A stretch of DNA of 8,547 bases, taken from assembly GCA_039917655.1 (NCBI GenBank), contig JBDSJC010000091.1, positions 1 to 8,547 of the forward strand. The letters run 5' to 3'. Position 1 is the stretch's first letter; each line of letters starts with the position of its first letter. Positions 1-6,351 of this stretch are shown in pieces. Position numbers and translations under genes: made by a program. The DNA is from PNKC01 sp039917655. Lineage in GTDB: Bacteria; Chloroflexota; Dehalococcoidia; Tepidiformales; Tepidiformaceae. The notes under the pieces were generated by a model. The model ran no database searches, was not told the DNA's origin, and saw only the letters and a program-made list of their open reading frames with translations.

Positions 1-22
1 CGGGATCCCGGCTGCCGCCAAA

Positions 23-111
23 CCGTTCACCCTGAGCCTGTCGAAGGGCCGCGCGAAGGTGGCCTCCGCAGGGCAGCACCGTTCATCCTTCGACAGGCTC
101 AGGACGAACGG
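23..111 (-). repeat. 89-bp intergenic inverted-repeat element, copy 1
   Basis: This copy lies on the minus strand. Its first 33 bases (111 down to 79) are identical to those of the copy at 4696. That head folds on itself: an 11-bp stem beginning CCGTTCGTCCT, an 11-base loop, and one G/T mismatch. The far end (47 down to 23) is the same sequence inverted, so the unit has terminal inverted repeats of about 25 bp with two differences. The middle also aligns with the copy at 4696, sharing CGGAGGCCAC and GCGCGGCC-like blocks, so the whole unit is homologous and not merely two chance arms. It ends about 60 bp before the pyrG -35 box. Function is unknown; the architecture resembles a MITE or BIME. 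Confidence 0.8.
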
Positions 112-171
112 GGGCGGGCGGGCCGGCTATCGGGCCGTCGGCTCTCGGCTCTCGTGTAACACAAATGTTCG

Positions 172-200
172 TTGACACCCCGCAAGGCCGCCCGTAGCAT
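172..200 (+). promoter_or_regulatory. Putative sigma-70 type promoter of pyrG
   Basis: A perfect -35 hexamer TTGACA (172-177) is followed, after a 17-bp spacer, by TAGCAT (195-200), a reasonable -10 box. Transcription would begin near 207, giving a leader of about 22 bases before the pyrG ATG. The leader is too short for a riboswitch, and I see no attenuator hairpin in it. This is the best-formed promoter in the window. Confidence 0.65.
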
Positions 201-229
201 CGAAACAGCACAACTACACGCGGGGGGCC

Positions 230-1873
230 ATGCCGAAGTTCATCTTTGTTACCGGTGGCGTGGTCAGTTCTGTTGGCAAGGGAATCACCACCGCCAGCCT
301 CGGCAGAATCCTTAAATCTCGTGGCATCTCCGTCTCCATCCAGAAGCTGGACCCCTACCTCAATGTCGATCCGGGCACAATGTCGCCCTATCAACACGGC
401 GAGGTCTTTGTTACCAGCGATGGCGCCGAAACCGACCTCGACCTCGGCCATTACGAACGTTTCATCGACCAGGACCTGACTGCCGCCTCCTCCGTGACCA
501 GCGGCCAGGTCTACCTCTCGGTGCTCGAACGCGAACGGCGCGGCGATTACCTCGGCGGCACCATCCAGCAGGTGCCTCACCTCACAAACGAAATCAAGGC
601 GCGCATCTACAACCTCGCCGCCGCATCCGGGTGTGAGGTCGTGATCTGCGAAGTCGGCGGGACCGTGGGCGACATCGAAGGCGAAACGTTCATCGAAGCG
701 ATCCGCCAGATCCGCCACGAACAGCCGCGCGATACCTGCCTGAGCGTCCACGTCACGTTTCTCCCATGGGTGGGCGCCACCGCGGAGTTGAAGACGAAGC
801 CCACGCAGCACTCGGTGCGCGAACTTCGCTCCAAGGGTATTCAGCCGGACGTCATCCTCACCCGCAGCGACCACCCGGTGCCGCGCGAAATCCTCGAAAA
901 AGTTGCGCTCTTCTGCGACGTGGAGCCGCGCGCAGTGATCCCGATGGAGACCGCGCAGACGATCTATGAAGTGCCTCTCTGGCTCGAAGAGCGCGGCCTT
1001 GGGGACTACGCGATCGAACGGCTGGGCTTGCAGGCCGGCGCGCGCGACATGAACGAATGGCGCGACATGGTCCATCGCCTAAAGCATCCGTCCGGCGTTG
1101 TCGAAGTGGCCGTCGTCGGCAAGTACGTGGAACTGCACGACGCCTACATGTCGGTCAAAGAATCACTGGCCCACGCCGGGATTGCGAATTCGGTTGACGT
1201 TGACATTCGTTGGATCCACGCCGAAACGCTCGAGACGCGTGCCGCCGCCGATGTGCTGGCCGGCGTCCACGGCGTCATCGTCCCCGGAGGATTCGGGGAG
1301 CGCGGCTGGGAGGGCAAGATCCAAGCCGCCACCTGGGCACGGGAGAACAACATCCCGTACCTCGGGCTCTGCCTCGGAATGCAGGTGATGGTCACCGAGT
1401 TCGCGCGCAACGTGTGCGGCATGGACGGCGCAAACACCACCGAGATCGACCCCGAAACGCCGTTCCCCGTTATCAGCCTGCTGGAAGAACAGACCGGCGT
1501 GGTGCAGAAGGGCGGCACCATGCGTCTCGGCGGCTACCCCTGCGACCTGACCCCTGGCTCGCTCGCCGCCGGCGCCTACGATGCCAGCCAGGTGACCGAG
1601 CGCCACCGTCACCGCTGGGAGTTCAACAACCTCTACAGGGCCCGGCTGGAAGCGGCGGGCCTACGGGTCAGTGGCACCTCACCAGACGGATCGCTGGTCG
1701 AAATCTCCGAGCTTGCGGGCCATCCGTTCATGCTCGGAACCCAGTTCCACCCAGAACTGCGCAGCCGCCCGAATCGCCCCCATCCGCTCTTCCGCGAATT
1801 CGTGCGCGCCGCCGTGGGGATGAGCAAGGGCGCCTCACCCATCCCGGAAGTCACCGCCGCCGCGGCTCGTTAG
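230..1873 (+). CDS. pyrG: CTP synthase (glutamine-hydrolysing)
   Basis: Makes CTP from UTP, ATP and glutamine, the last step of de novo cytidine nucleotide synthesis, in the cytoplasm. The 547-residue product has the family's normal length and both domains. The N-terminal synthetase domain opens with FVTGGVVSSVGKGIT (P-loop, residues 6-20) and carries the substrate-binding QKLDPYLNVDPGTM segment (38-51) and the EVGGTVGDIE loop (141-150). The C-terminal class I glutamine amidotransferase domain has the nucleophile Cys381 in GLCLGMQ, the oxyanion motif PGGFGERG (352-359), and His507/Glu509 in QFHPE. All catalytic residues are present, so the enzyme should be active. The ATG is favoured because the family begins MxKFIFVTGG; a G-rich run just upstream is the only candidate ribosome-binding site. 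The gene stands alone behind its own promoter and converges on htpX. Confidence 0.98.
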   Translation: MPKFIFVTGGVVSSVGKGITTASLGRILKSRGISVSIQKLDPYLNVDPGTMSPYQHGEVFVTSDGAETDLDLGHYERFIDQDLTAASSVTSGQVYLSVLERERRGDYLGGTIQQVPHLTNEIKARIYNLAAASGCEVVICEVGGTVGDIEGETFIEAIRQIRHEQPRDTCLSVHVTFLPWVGATAELKTKPTQHSVRELRSKGIQPDVILTRSDHPVPREILEKVALFCDVEPRAVIPMETAQTIYEVPLWLEERGLGDYAIERLGLQAGARDMNEWRDMVHRLKHPSGVVEVAVVGKYVELHDAYMSVKESLAHAGIANSVDVDIRWIHAETLETRAAADVLAGVHGVIVPGGFGERGWEGKIQAATWARENNIPYLGLCLGMQVMVTEFARNVCGMDGANTTEIDPETPFPVISLLEEQTGVVQKGGTMRLGGYPCDLTPGSLAAGAYDASQVTERHRHRWEFNNLYRARLEAAGLRVSGTSPDGSLVEISELAGHPFMLGTQFHPELRSRPNRPHPLFREFVRAAVGMSKGASPIPEVTAAAAR

Positions 1874-2020
1874 GTGACGGTCCCGCCCGCCACAGGTGTC
1901 TACACAGCCGGGCTGGGCGTCCCCCCGCCGCCCGTTCACACGCGGTGCAACGGCCTTTGGTGGGTGGGACGGCTGCAACTCCGGGTTCCCCAACAGACTT
2001 TGTGTTAGCCCCCCGAGGCG

Positions 2021-2869
2021 CTACTCCCCGGCCGCCATGCTTCGCAGGCGCGCGATGCGCTCTTCCAGCGGCGGGTGCGTGCTGAAGAGGTTTTTCATCC
2101 CGCCTCCGCCCGCGAACGGCTTGACGATGTAGAGCGCCGAAACAGACTCCTGAGCCGGCGTCGCCTCCATCGGCCGCTGCTCCACGCCTCGCTGCAGCTT
2201 CTCCAGGGCGCTGGCCAGCGCCTCCGGGTCGCCCGTCACTTCGGCGCCCGTTTTGTCCGCGGCGTATTCGCGCTGACGGCTGATGCCCATTTGGATCATC
2301 GTCGCCGCAATCGGCGCAATCAAGATCGCTACGAGCGTGAGCAACGGGTTGCGGTTCTCATCGCGGCCCCCAAAGAGCTGGCTGAACATCAGCACCTGAG
2401 CGATCATCGAGATCGCACCCGCAACCGTCGCCACGATTGAACTGGTAAGGATGTCGCGGTTCTTCACGTGGCCCATTTCGTGGCCCAACACACCGCGCAG
2501 TTCGCGGTCGTTAAGGATGCGCCGGATCCCGGTGGTCACGGCCACGACGGCGTGTTCTGGGTTGCGGCCGGTCGCGAAGGCGTTCGGCGAGTCTGTCTGC
2601 ATCACAAAAACGCGAGGCATCGGCATCTTCGAACGGTCCGCTACTTCGCGCACAATGGCGAACAGTTGCGGCTCCTCCGATTCCGTTACTTCGTGGGCGC
2701 CCGCCATCTTCAGCGCCATTTTGTCGCTGAACCAGTAGGCGAAGAAGTTCATCGCGCCGGCGATGACCAGGAAGAGGACGGCGCCGCCCGGCCCGCCGAT
2801 AAGGCCGCCGACGGCCACCAAAATAGCGGTCAGGGTCGCGAGCAGCACTGTGGTTTTCACTAAGTTCAT
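2021..2869 (-). CDS. htpX: M48-family membrane zinc metalloprotease, HtpX homologue
   Basis: HtpX-type proteases degrade misfolded membrane proteins with the active site facing the cytoplasm. The 282-residue product has two N-terminal membrane segments (about 5-25 and 29-48), the zinc-binding HEMGH motif (130-134), and the third ligand Glu201 in SRQREYAAD. Two more hydrophobic segments (about 141-165 and 176-196) lie between these motifs. NAFATGRNPEHAVVAVTTGI (96-115) and the C-terminal THPPLEERI are also family hallmarks. I chose the ATG giving MNLVKTT: starting further upstream would overlap the neighbouring gene and add a non-conserved basic leader. A GGAGG lies 16 bases before the ATG, a long spacing, and a TATACT -10-like box sits at 2903-2908 without a clear -35. 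The gene therefore probably has its own promoter despite following the kinase-like gene. Confidence 0.95.
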   Translation of the reverse strand: MNLVKTTVLLATLTAILVAVGGLIGGPGGAVLFLVIAGAMNFFAYWFSDKMALKMAGAHEVTESEEPQLFAIVREVADRSKMPMPRVFVMQTDSPNAFATGRNPEHAVVAVTTGIRRILNDRELRGVLGHEMGHVKNRDILTSSIVATVAGAISMIAQVLMFSQLFGGRDENRNPLLTLVAILIAPIAATMIQMGISRQREYAADKTGAEVTGDPEALASALEKLQRGVEQRPMEATPAQESVSALYIVKPFAGGGGMKNLFSTHPPLEERIARLRSMAAGE

Positions 2870-2969
2870 GGCTCTGGTGTGGATACCTCCGTATCTAAGG
2901 AAAGTATAGCGGTCGCGGCGTAGCGCGGAGGTAAATACGCGACGCCTAAATCGTGATTGGTGCTTCCTG

Positions 2970-3545
2970 TCACTCGCCGCCATCACCCCTCGCCGCGAGC
3001 GAAACGAGCCGCGCCACCTGCCTCGGTGACCGCAGCACGATCACGCGGGCGTGGTGTGGCACCGTGGTCAACGCTTCGCGCGTCTTTCGGGAGGCAGGCC
3101 GCCAACTCGTGATCCCCCACCAGAGCATCGAATTCGTCGAGAGGAAGGTCTGCCTCAGGCTCTCGCGGTTGCCGTTCCAGAGCTCGGCACCCACCATGGC
3201 CCGGCTGATCGTGCGGGAGGCGAGCCGCCGGTAGACCGTGCGAAAGGGCAGCCGCAGCCAGATCGCGGTGTCCGCCTGACCCAGGATTAGGTCTCGCACC
3301 ACGCTGTAGTTGCCATCGATCACCCAGCCTTCGCTGTGCTCCAGCAGCACGGCGGCAACGCGCGCCCGAAACTCGCCGGTCTCCAGGTCCACCCAGTTGG
3401 GGTGCGCGTGGAAGATCGCGTCCAGCTCCACCACCGGCAAGCCCAGCTTCTCGCCCAGCAAGCACGCCAGGGTCGATTTCCCCGAGCCGGCCGGCCCGTA
3501 GATCGCAATCCGCGGCCCCAGTGCAATCTCCGTCCTCTTTGCCAT
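2970..3545 (-). CDS. Small P-loop NTPase, adenylate kinase / topology-modulation-like family
   Basis: A 191-residue P-loop protein. Visible motifs are the Walker A GPAGSGKST (17-25), PVVELDAIFHAHPNW (37-51), WVIDGNYS (74-81), a Walker B-like ADTAIWLRLP stretch (91-100), an Arg-rich lid-like segment RTVYRRLASRTISR (102-115), and ELWNGNRESLR (121-131). This combination is typical of small NTPases annotated as adenylate kinase-like, FlaR-like or 'topology modulation' proteins. The fold suggests phosphoryl transfer to a small substrate; the real substrate is unknown. I chose MAKRTE as the start because the longer reading adds 23 residues that look like translated intergenic sequence. No Shine-Dalgarno motif precedes this ATG, but a TAGACT box ends only 8 bases upstream, which would suit a leaderless message. 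It lies 100 bp upstream of htpX on the same strand; co-transcription is possible but not shown. Confidence 0.85.
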   Translation of the reverse strand: MAKRTEIALGPRIAIYGPAGSGKSTLACLLGEKLGLPVVELDAIFHAHPNWVDLETGEFRARVAAVLLEHSEGWVIDGNYSVVRDLILGQADTAIWLRLPFRTVYRRLASRTISRAMVGAELWNGNRESLRQTFLSTNSMLWWGITSWRPASRKTREALTTVPHHARVIVLRSPRQVARLVSLAARGDGGE

Positions 3546-3553
3546 CGTGGGCG

Positions 3554-3559
3554 AGTCTA
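3554..3559 (-). promoter_or_regulatory. Possible -10 box giving a leaderless kinase-like mRNA
   Basis: On the minus strand TAGACT fits the TANNNT -10 pattern and ends 8 bases before the ATG at 3545. Transcription would then begin at or within a few bases of the start codon. No Shine-Dalgarno sequence is visible in the intervening CGCCCACG. There is no good -35 at 16-18 bp, so this is tentative. Confidence 0.3.
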
Positions 3560-3630
3560 GCGGCTCGGTGGACGTAGGACACGAAGACTCAAAGACACAA
3601 GGTGCGCAAAGCATCGCAGCGATTCGTGCG

Positions 3631-3660
3631 TTCGCACTCCGTTCGTTCGCACTCCGTTCG
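3631..3660 (+). repeat. Perfect 15-bp tandem duplication
   Basis: TTCGCACTCCGTTCG occurs twice in succession with no mismatch (3631-3645 and 3646-3660). The last seven bases of the unit, CCGTTCG, are also the first seven bases of the adjoining 89-bp element, so the duplication includes the element's edge. Confidence 0.9.
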
Positions 3661-3742
3661 TCCTGAACCTGTCGAAGGATGGACGGCCAGCCCTACCTCG
3701 GCGAGCCACCCAGCGACCTTTCGACAAGCTCAGGGTGAACGG
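3654..3742 (+). repeat. 89-bp intergenic inverted-repeat element, copy 2
   Basis: This copy has the same 89-bp length and terminal inverted repeats as the copies at 23 and 4696. It is the most divergent in the middle (3687-3715). The head differs from the other heads at two bases (AACC for AGCC, GGAC for GAAC). The tail contains TTTCGACAAGCTCAGGGTG, so changes have accumulated on both arms. It lies between two divergent genes. Confidence 0.8.
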
Positions 3743-3948
3743 TGCGACGATCCCCGCCACGACCGCGCGACTGACGAGGGGCAGCCCGCGGGGCAACGGG
3801 GCAGAGGCCCGGTTTAGCCTCCGGCTCAATGGCGCGGCCGACGATACAGGGAGCGGTTCGAACCAGACGGCGAGCTTTTCTTAACCGGAGCCGCCATCCC
3901 TCGCGTGGTAAGATTGGCGGACGGCGCCGCACATCGCTACTCGGCGTC

Positions 3949-3956
3949 AGAAGGAA
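3949..3956 (+). promoter_or_regulatory. Ribosome-binding site fixing the BI-1 GTG start
   Basis: AGAAGGAA ends 8 bases before the GTG at 3965. It supports that start over the in-frame GTG at 3905, which has no comparable motif and would add 20 non-conserved residues. Confidence 0.6.
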
Positions 3957-3964
3957 TCCAACCC

Positions 3965-4630
3965 GTGTCCATCTTCCGTTCCGTACAGGCCCGATCCGCC
4001 GCCGAGCCGCGCCTCGCAAGTGGTTTGCTCGGCAAGATCTTTGGCCTGCTTGCGTTCTCCCTCGCCTTCGCCACCGTCGGCGGCTACGTTGGCGCGCAAC
4101 TCGGCAGCGGCTGGCTGCTGCCGCTCTTCATCGTTGAGATCGCCCTCATCTTTGCCGTCCAGGCGATGCGTGAGCGCGAAGGCATTAATATGGCGCTGCT
4201 CTACGCCTTTGCCTTCGTCTCCGGCGCAACCATCGGGCCGATTGTCGCCGCCTACGTGAGCGCTGGTGCTGGCGGAGTCGTCCTCCAGGCGGTGGCCGTC
4301 ACGGGCACGATGACGGTCGGGCTTTCGGCCTACGCTCTGACCACCAAGCGCGACCTCGCTGGCATCCGCCCCTACCTCTTCATGGCTGTCCTCGGCCTGC
4401 TCGTGGCGATGATCGTGAACATCTTCGTTGGCGGCAGCGCGTTGTCCGGGGTCATTAGCTGGCTTGGTGCATTGATCTTCAGCGCCCTCCTGGTGGTAGA
4501 CGTGAACCGCGCGAAGTACGCGCCGGACACCATGGGCAACGCGGTCGTCCTCACGCTCGGCATCTACCTCGACATCGTCAACCTGTTCCTGTTCATCCTG
4601 CGTATCCTCGGCGGCGGCTTCCGGCGCTAG
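3965..4630 (+). CDS. Bax inhibitor-1 / YccA family membrane protein
   Basis: A 221-residue integral membrane protein with about seven hydrophobic segments (near 21-46, 48-68, 74-99, 104-126, 134-156, 159-180 and 191-217). It ends with the family-typical IYLDIVNLFLFILRILGG. In this family, as in Bacillus YetJ, two aspartates near the last helices form a pH-sensitive pair controlling calcium leak. Here Asp179 (VVDVNRAKY) and Asp203 (YLDIVNLF) are 24 residues apart, the same spacing as in YetJ, so the sensor appears intact. Bacterial members have been linked to calcium leak and, for YccA, to regulation of the FtsH protease; the role here is unproven. The start is a GTG chosen for its ribosome-binding site. 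The nearby HtpX is also a membrane-quality-control protein, but it is encoded on the opposite strand and nothing ties their expression together. Confidence 0.9.
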   Translation: MSIFRSVQARSAAEPRLASGLLGKIFGLLAFSLAFATVGGYVGAQLGSGWLLPLFIVEIALIFAVQAMREREGINMALLYAFAFVSGATIGPIVAAYVSAGAGGVVLQAVAVTGTMTVGLSAYALTTKRDLAGIRPYLFMAVLGLLVAMIVNIFVGGSALSGVISWLGALIFSALLVVDVNRAKYAPDTMGNAVVLTLGIYLDIVNLFLFILRILGGGFRR

Positions 4631-4657
4631 CGGGCCGACTGCCGAGAGCCTAGAGCG

Positions 4658-4680
4658 AGTGCTGAGTGCTGAGTGCTGAG
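4658..4680 (+). repeat. Heptamer tandem repeat (AGTGCTG)n
   Basis: Three and a third exact copies of AGTGCTG. A related pair of AGTGCTT copies spans the stop codon of the VOC gene at 7533-7546. Both arrays lie near 89-bp elements or their remains. Confidence 0.85.
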
Positions 4681-4695
4681 AGTAGCGTCACCCTC

Positions 4696-4784
4696 CCGTT
4701 CGTCCTGAGCCTGTCGAAGGATGAACGGGGCGTTGCCCCACGGAGGCCACGCGCGCGGCCCTCCAAAAGGCTCAGGGCGAACGG
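4696..4784 (+). repeat. 89-bp intergenic inverted-repeat element, copy 3
   Basis: Its 33-base head (4696-4728) is identical to the copy-1 head and to the solitary head at 7688-7720. The tail arm (4760-4784) is partly decayed: CCAAAAGGCTC replaces TTCGACAGGCTC. The middle matches copy 1 closely, apart from a compensated two-base shift. It lies between the BI-1 gene and asd. Confidence 0.8.
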
Positions 4785-4883
4785 TTTCCCGTGAGCCGGC
4801 TGCCGAGAGCCAAGAGAAGCTGCCTGGGAACAACTAACTGCCTCCACCCGCGCCCCGGTGCTACCATGAGCAGACCCCTCTCC

Positions 4884-4887
4884 GGAG
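4884..4887 (+). promoter_or_regulatory. Ribosome-binding site fixing the asd GTG start
   Basis: GGAG lies 7 bases before the GTG at 4895. An ATG at 4893 overlaps this GTG in another frame and would not encode Asd, so GTG is the real start. Confidence 0.6.
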
Positions 4888-4894
4888 CCTTAAT

Positions 4895-5920
4895 GTGGAC
4901 GCCTACAACATCACGGTCGTCGGCGGCGCTGGCATTGTCGGCCGCGAATTCCTGAAGCTACTCGATTTGCGCAACGTCCCCGTCAAGCGCCTGCGCCTGC
5001 TCGCCACCGCCCGATCGGCGGGTACATTGGTCGATTTTCGCGGCCAACAGATCACCGTCGAAGAAACTTCGGCCAACAGCTTCAGCGCTGACGACCACAT
5101 CGTGTTTCTTTCGGCCTCTGGCGAGGCCTCGAAAGAGTACGCCCCGATCGCCCAGCGCAACGGCAGCTTCGTGGTCGATGATTCGAGCGCCTACCGCATG
5201 GACCCCGCCGTCCCGCTCGTCATCCCCGAGATCAACGCCGCGGACCTCGAATGGCACAACGGCATCGTTAGTCAGCCGAACTGCACGACGACGCCGATGG
5301 CGCTCGCCCTGAACCCGATCCACCAGGTGAACCCGCTGAAGCGCGTCATCGTCAGCACCTACCAGGCGGTGGCGGGTGCGGGCGCGGCGGCGGTCGAAGG
5401 GCTGGCCGCCGAATCGCGCGCCGCCCTCGAAGGCCGCCATGAGCCCTCTGGCACCCAGAAGCGGGAGATCGCCTTCAACGCCGTCCCCCAGATCGACCTC
5501 TTCGCCGAAGACGGCTACACCAAGGAAGAGATCAAGATGGCGAACGAGACGCGCAAGATCCTCCACGCGCCAGACGTCGCGATCAGCGCAACCTGCGTGC
5601 GCATCCCCACTTTCTTCGGACACGCGATGACCGTCTGGGCCGAGTTCGAACGCCCGATCGACCCGGCCGAGGCGCGCCGCTTGATGGACGCCGCGCCCGG
5701 CATCCGCGTCGTCGATGACCCCGCGCGCGAGCAGTACCCCACGCCGATGGACGCCGCCGGCACCGACGAGGCCTTCGTTGGCCGTATCCGCGCGGACTCC
5801 AGCCTGCCCGGCGCGCTCACTTTCTGGACGGTGACGGACAGCATCCGCAAAGGCGCGGCCACAAACGTCGTGCAGATTATCGAAGAAGCGGCGCGGCGCG
5901 GGCTGATCGTGCGGCGGTAG
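4895..5920 (+). CDS. asd: Aspartate-semialdehyde dehydrogenase
   Basis: Reduces aspartyl-4-phosphate to aspartate semialdehyde with NADPH, the shared step to lysine/diaminopimelate, threonine and methionine. The 341-residue product has the usual length. The N-terminal Rossmann fold shows VVGGAGIVGREFLKLL (8-23). FLSASGEASKEYAP (71-84) and VVDDSSAYRMDPAVPLVIPE (93-112) follow. The catalytic Cys130 sits in SQPNCTTTPM. STYQAVAGAG (154-163) corresponds to the usual STYQxVSGxG, with Ala in place of the common Ser. The substrate-binding EEIKM (211-215) and CVRIPTFFGHA (234-244), with the catalytic His243, are present. All key residues are intact. Translation starts at GTG, supported by GGAG 7 bases upstream and by the family N-terminus. 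No dapA or lysC is adjacent, so asd appears to be a single gene here. Confidence 0.97.
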   Translation: MDAYNITVVGGAGIVGREFLKLLDLRNVPVKRLRLLATARSAGTLVDFRGQQITVEETSANSFSADDHIVFLSASGEASKEYAPIAQRNGSFVVDDSSAYRMDPAVPLVIPEINAADLEWHNGIVSQPNCTTTPMALALNPIHQVNPLKRVIVSTYQAVAGAGAAAVEGLAAESRAALEGRHEPSGTQKREIAFNAVPQIDLFAEDGYTKEEIKMANETRKILHAPDVAISATCVRIPTFFGHAMTVWAEFERPIDPAEARRLMDAAPGIRVVDDPAREQYPTPMDAAGTDEAFVGRIRADSSLPGALTFWTVTDSIRKGAATNVVQIIEEAARRGLIVRR

Positions 5921-5941
5921 CGGCCAGAGGCGCACCGCCGC
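5911..5941 (+). terminator. Weak hairpin across the asd stop codon
   Basis: GCGGCGGT (5911-5918) pairs with ACCGCCGC (5934-5941) around a 15-base loop that contains the end of the asd stop codon. There is no U-tract, so intrinsic termination is doubtful; it may only protect the 3' end or be a by-product of high GC. Confidence 0.25.
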
Positions 5942-6005
5942 TGGCACGGGCTCCGCTCACGGATTCGGAGTTCGGTTCAACCGGCTTCCGACAGGAGCAC
6001 GGGGG

Positions 6006-6022
6006 AAGCGCCTCCGGCGCTT
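6006..6022 (+). terminator. Compact GC hairpin downstream of asd
   Basis: AAGCGCC-TCC-GGCGCTT is a perfect 7-bp stem with a 3-base loop, about 85 bases after asd. It lacks a following T-run, so it is at best a candidate terminator or transcript-end structure. Confidence 0.3.
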
Positions 6023-6153
6023 GATAGAGGCTTTGGCGGCGTGTAGCTTTTCGCGCAAGGCAAAGAACCTTGAGAGGGTAAGATCGAGTTCGCGGGGTCG
6101 TTTTCCTACGCTACGCCGGAAACACTGCGCGACTGGCACGGGGCGTCGGGTTC

Positions 6154-6351
6154 GTGAAAGTGCGCGAGGTTGTAACGCTTCTTCAGCGGGACGGCTGGTG
6201 CCTTCATTCCATCCAGGGAAGCCATCGTCAATTCAAGCACCCACGGAAACCCGGGCGCGTCACCGTGCCCGGACACCGCTCGAAAGATCTCGCAGTTGGC
6301 ACTTTGAGTAGTATCCTGAGGCAAGCCCAGCTCACGAAAGGGAACCGCTGA
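6154..6351 (+). CDS. hicA: HicA-family toxin (mRNA interferase)
   Basis: A 65-residue protein matching HicA over its full length: MKVREVVTLLQRDGW (1-15), the catalytic GSHRQFKHP with His24, and GRVTVPGHRSKDLAVGTL leading to SILRQA. HicA has a dsRBD-like fold and cleaves mRNA when not bound by its antitoxin HicB. All family hallmarks, including the catalytic histidine, are present, so the toxin is probably functional. Translation starts at GTG; the family N-terminus MKVR supports this, and a GGGG run lies about 10 bases upstream in place of a clear Shine-Dalgarno. The stop codon overlaps the hicB start (TGATG), which implies coupled translation with the partner. The upstream 230 bases hold no other gene. 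Confidence 0.93.
   Translation: MKVREVVTLLQRDGWCLHSIQGSHRQFKHPRKPGRVTVPGHRSKDLAVGTLSSILRQAQLTKGNR

Larger units (their letters stand above)
3546..3964. other. Repeat-rich intergenic region between divergent genes
   Basis: No credible gene lies here. From left to right the region holds upstream sequence of the kinase-like gene, with an A-rich 'cacgaagactcaaagacac' stretch of a kind often seen in bacterial intergenic DNA. Next come a perfect 15-bp tandem duplication, one 89-bp element, a GC-rich stretch with no obvious signal (3743-3900), and the leader of the BI-1 gene with its ribosome-binding site. A TAAGAT at 3909-3914 could be a -10 box for the BI-1 gene, but I find no matching -35. Short open frames here are composed of translated repeat sequence. 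Confidence 0.6.
4631..4894. other. Intergenic gap of stacked repeats
   Basis: GCCGAGAGCC occurs at both ends (4641-4650 and 4802-4811), and its reverse complement lies beside copy 1 of the 89-bp element (140-149). Between the two sites are the heptamer array and the third 89-bp element. The last 80 bases lead into asd. I see no clear terminator for the BI-1 gene and no convincing asd promoter. Confidence 0.55.

Noticed and set aside
23..111. CRISPR-like spaced repeat
   Set aside because: The repeated arms are inverted, there are only two per unit, and the middle is shared between distant copies. No direct-repeat/spacer array and no cas gene is present.
83..1075. Long open frame on the minus strand opposite pyrG (about 330 codons)
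   Set aside because: It lies entirely antisense to a clearly conserved gene plus its promoter region, has no recognisable domain, and its start and end run into the 89-bp repeat. Long antisense frames are expected in GC-rich coding DNA.
1874..2020. Terminator between convergent pyrG and htpX
   Set aside because: I looked for a stem followed by a T-run on both strands and found only short, imperfect GC pairings.
2870..2986. Extended N-terminus of htpX
   Set aside because: The frame is open upstream, but it overlaps the end of the kinase-like gene, is rich in Arg, and precedes the normal HtpX N-terminal membrane segment. The ATG at 2869 fits the family.
3850..3870. tRNA-like T-arm motif (GGTTCGAACC)
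   Set aside because: The motif is a short palindrome. No acceptor stem, anticodon arm or D-arm can be formed with the surrounding sequence.
3909..3914. TAAGAT as the -10 box of the BI-1 gene
   Set aside because: No acceptable -35 lies 16-18 bp upstream, and the same hexamer occurs before hicA (6079-6084) also without a -35, so it is mentioned only as a weak possibility.
4958..5947. Long open frame on the minus strand opposite asd (about 329 codons)
   Set aside because: It mirrors the asd codons, with Asp/Arg/Gly-rich composition and no motifs. The plus-strand gene has all catalytic residues.
5957..6139. Minus-strand open frame of 60 codons between asd and hicA
   Set aside because: Its Arg/Lys-rich translation (FFALREKLHAAKASIKRRRR) looks like translated intergenic sequence, with no ribosome-binding site and no recognisable domain.
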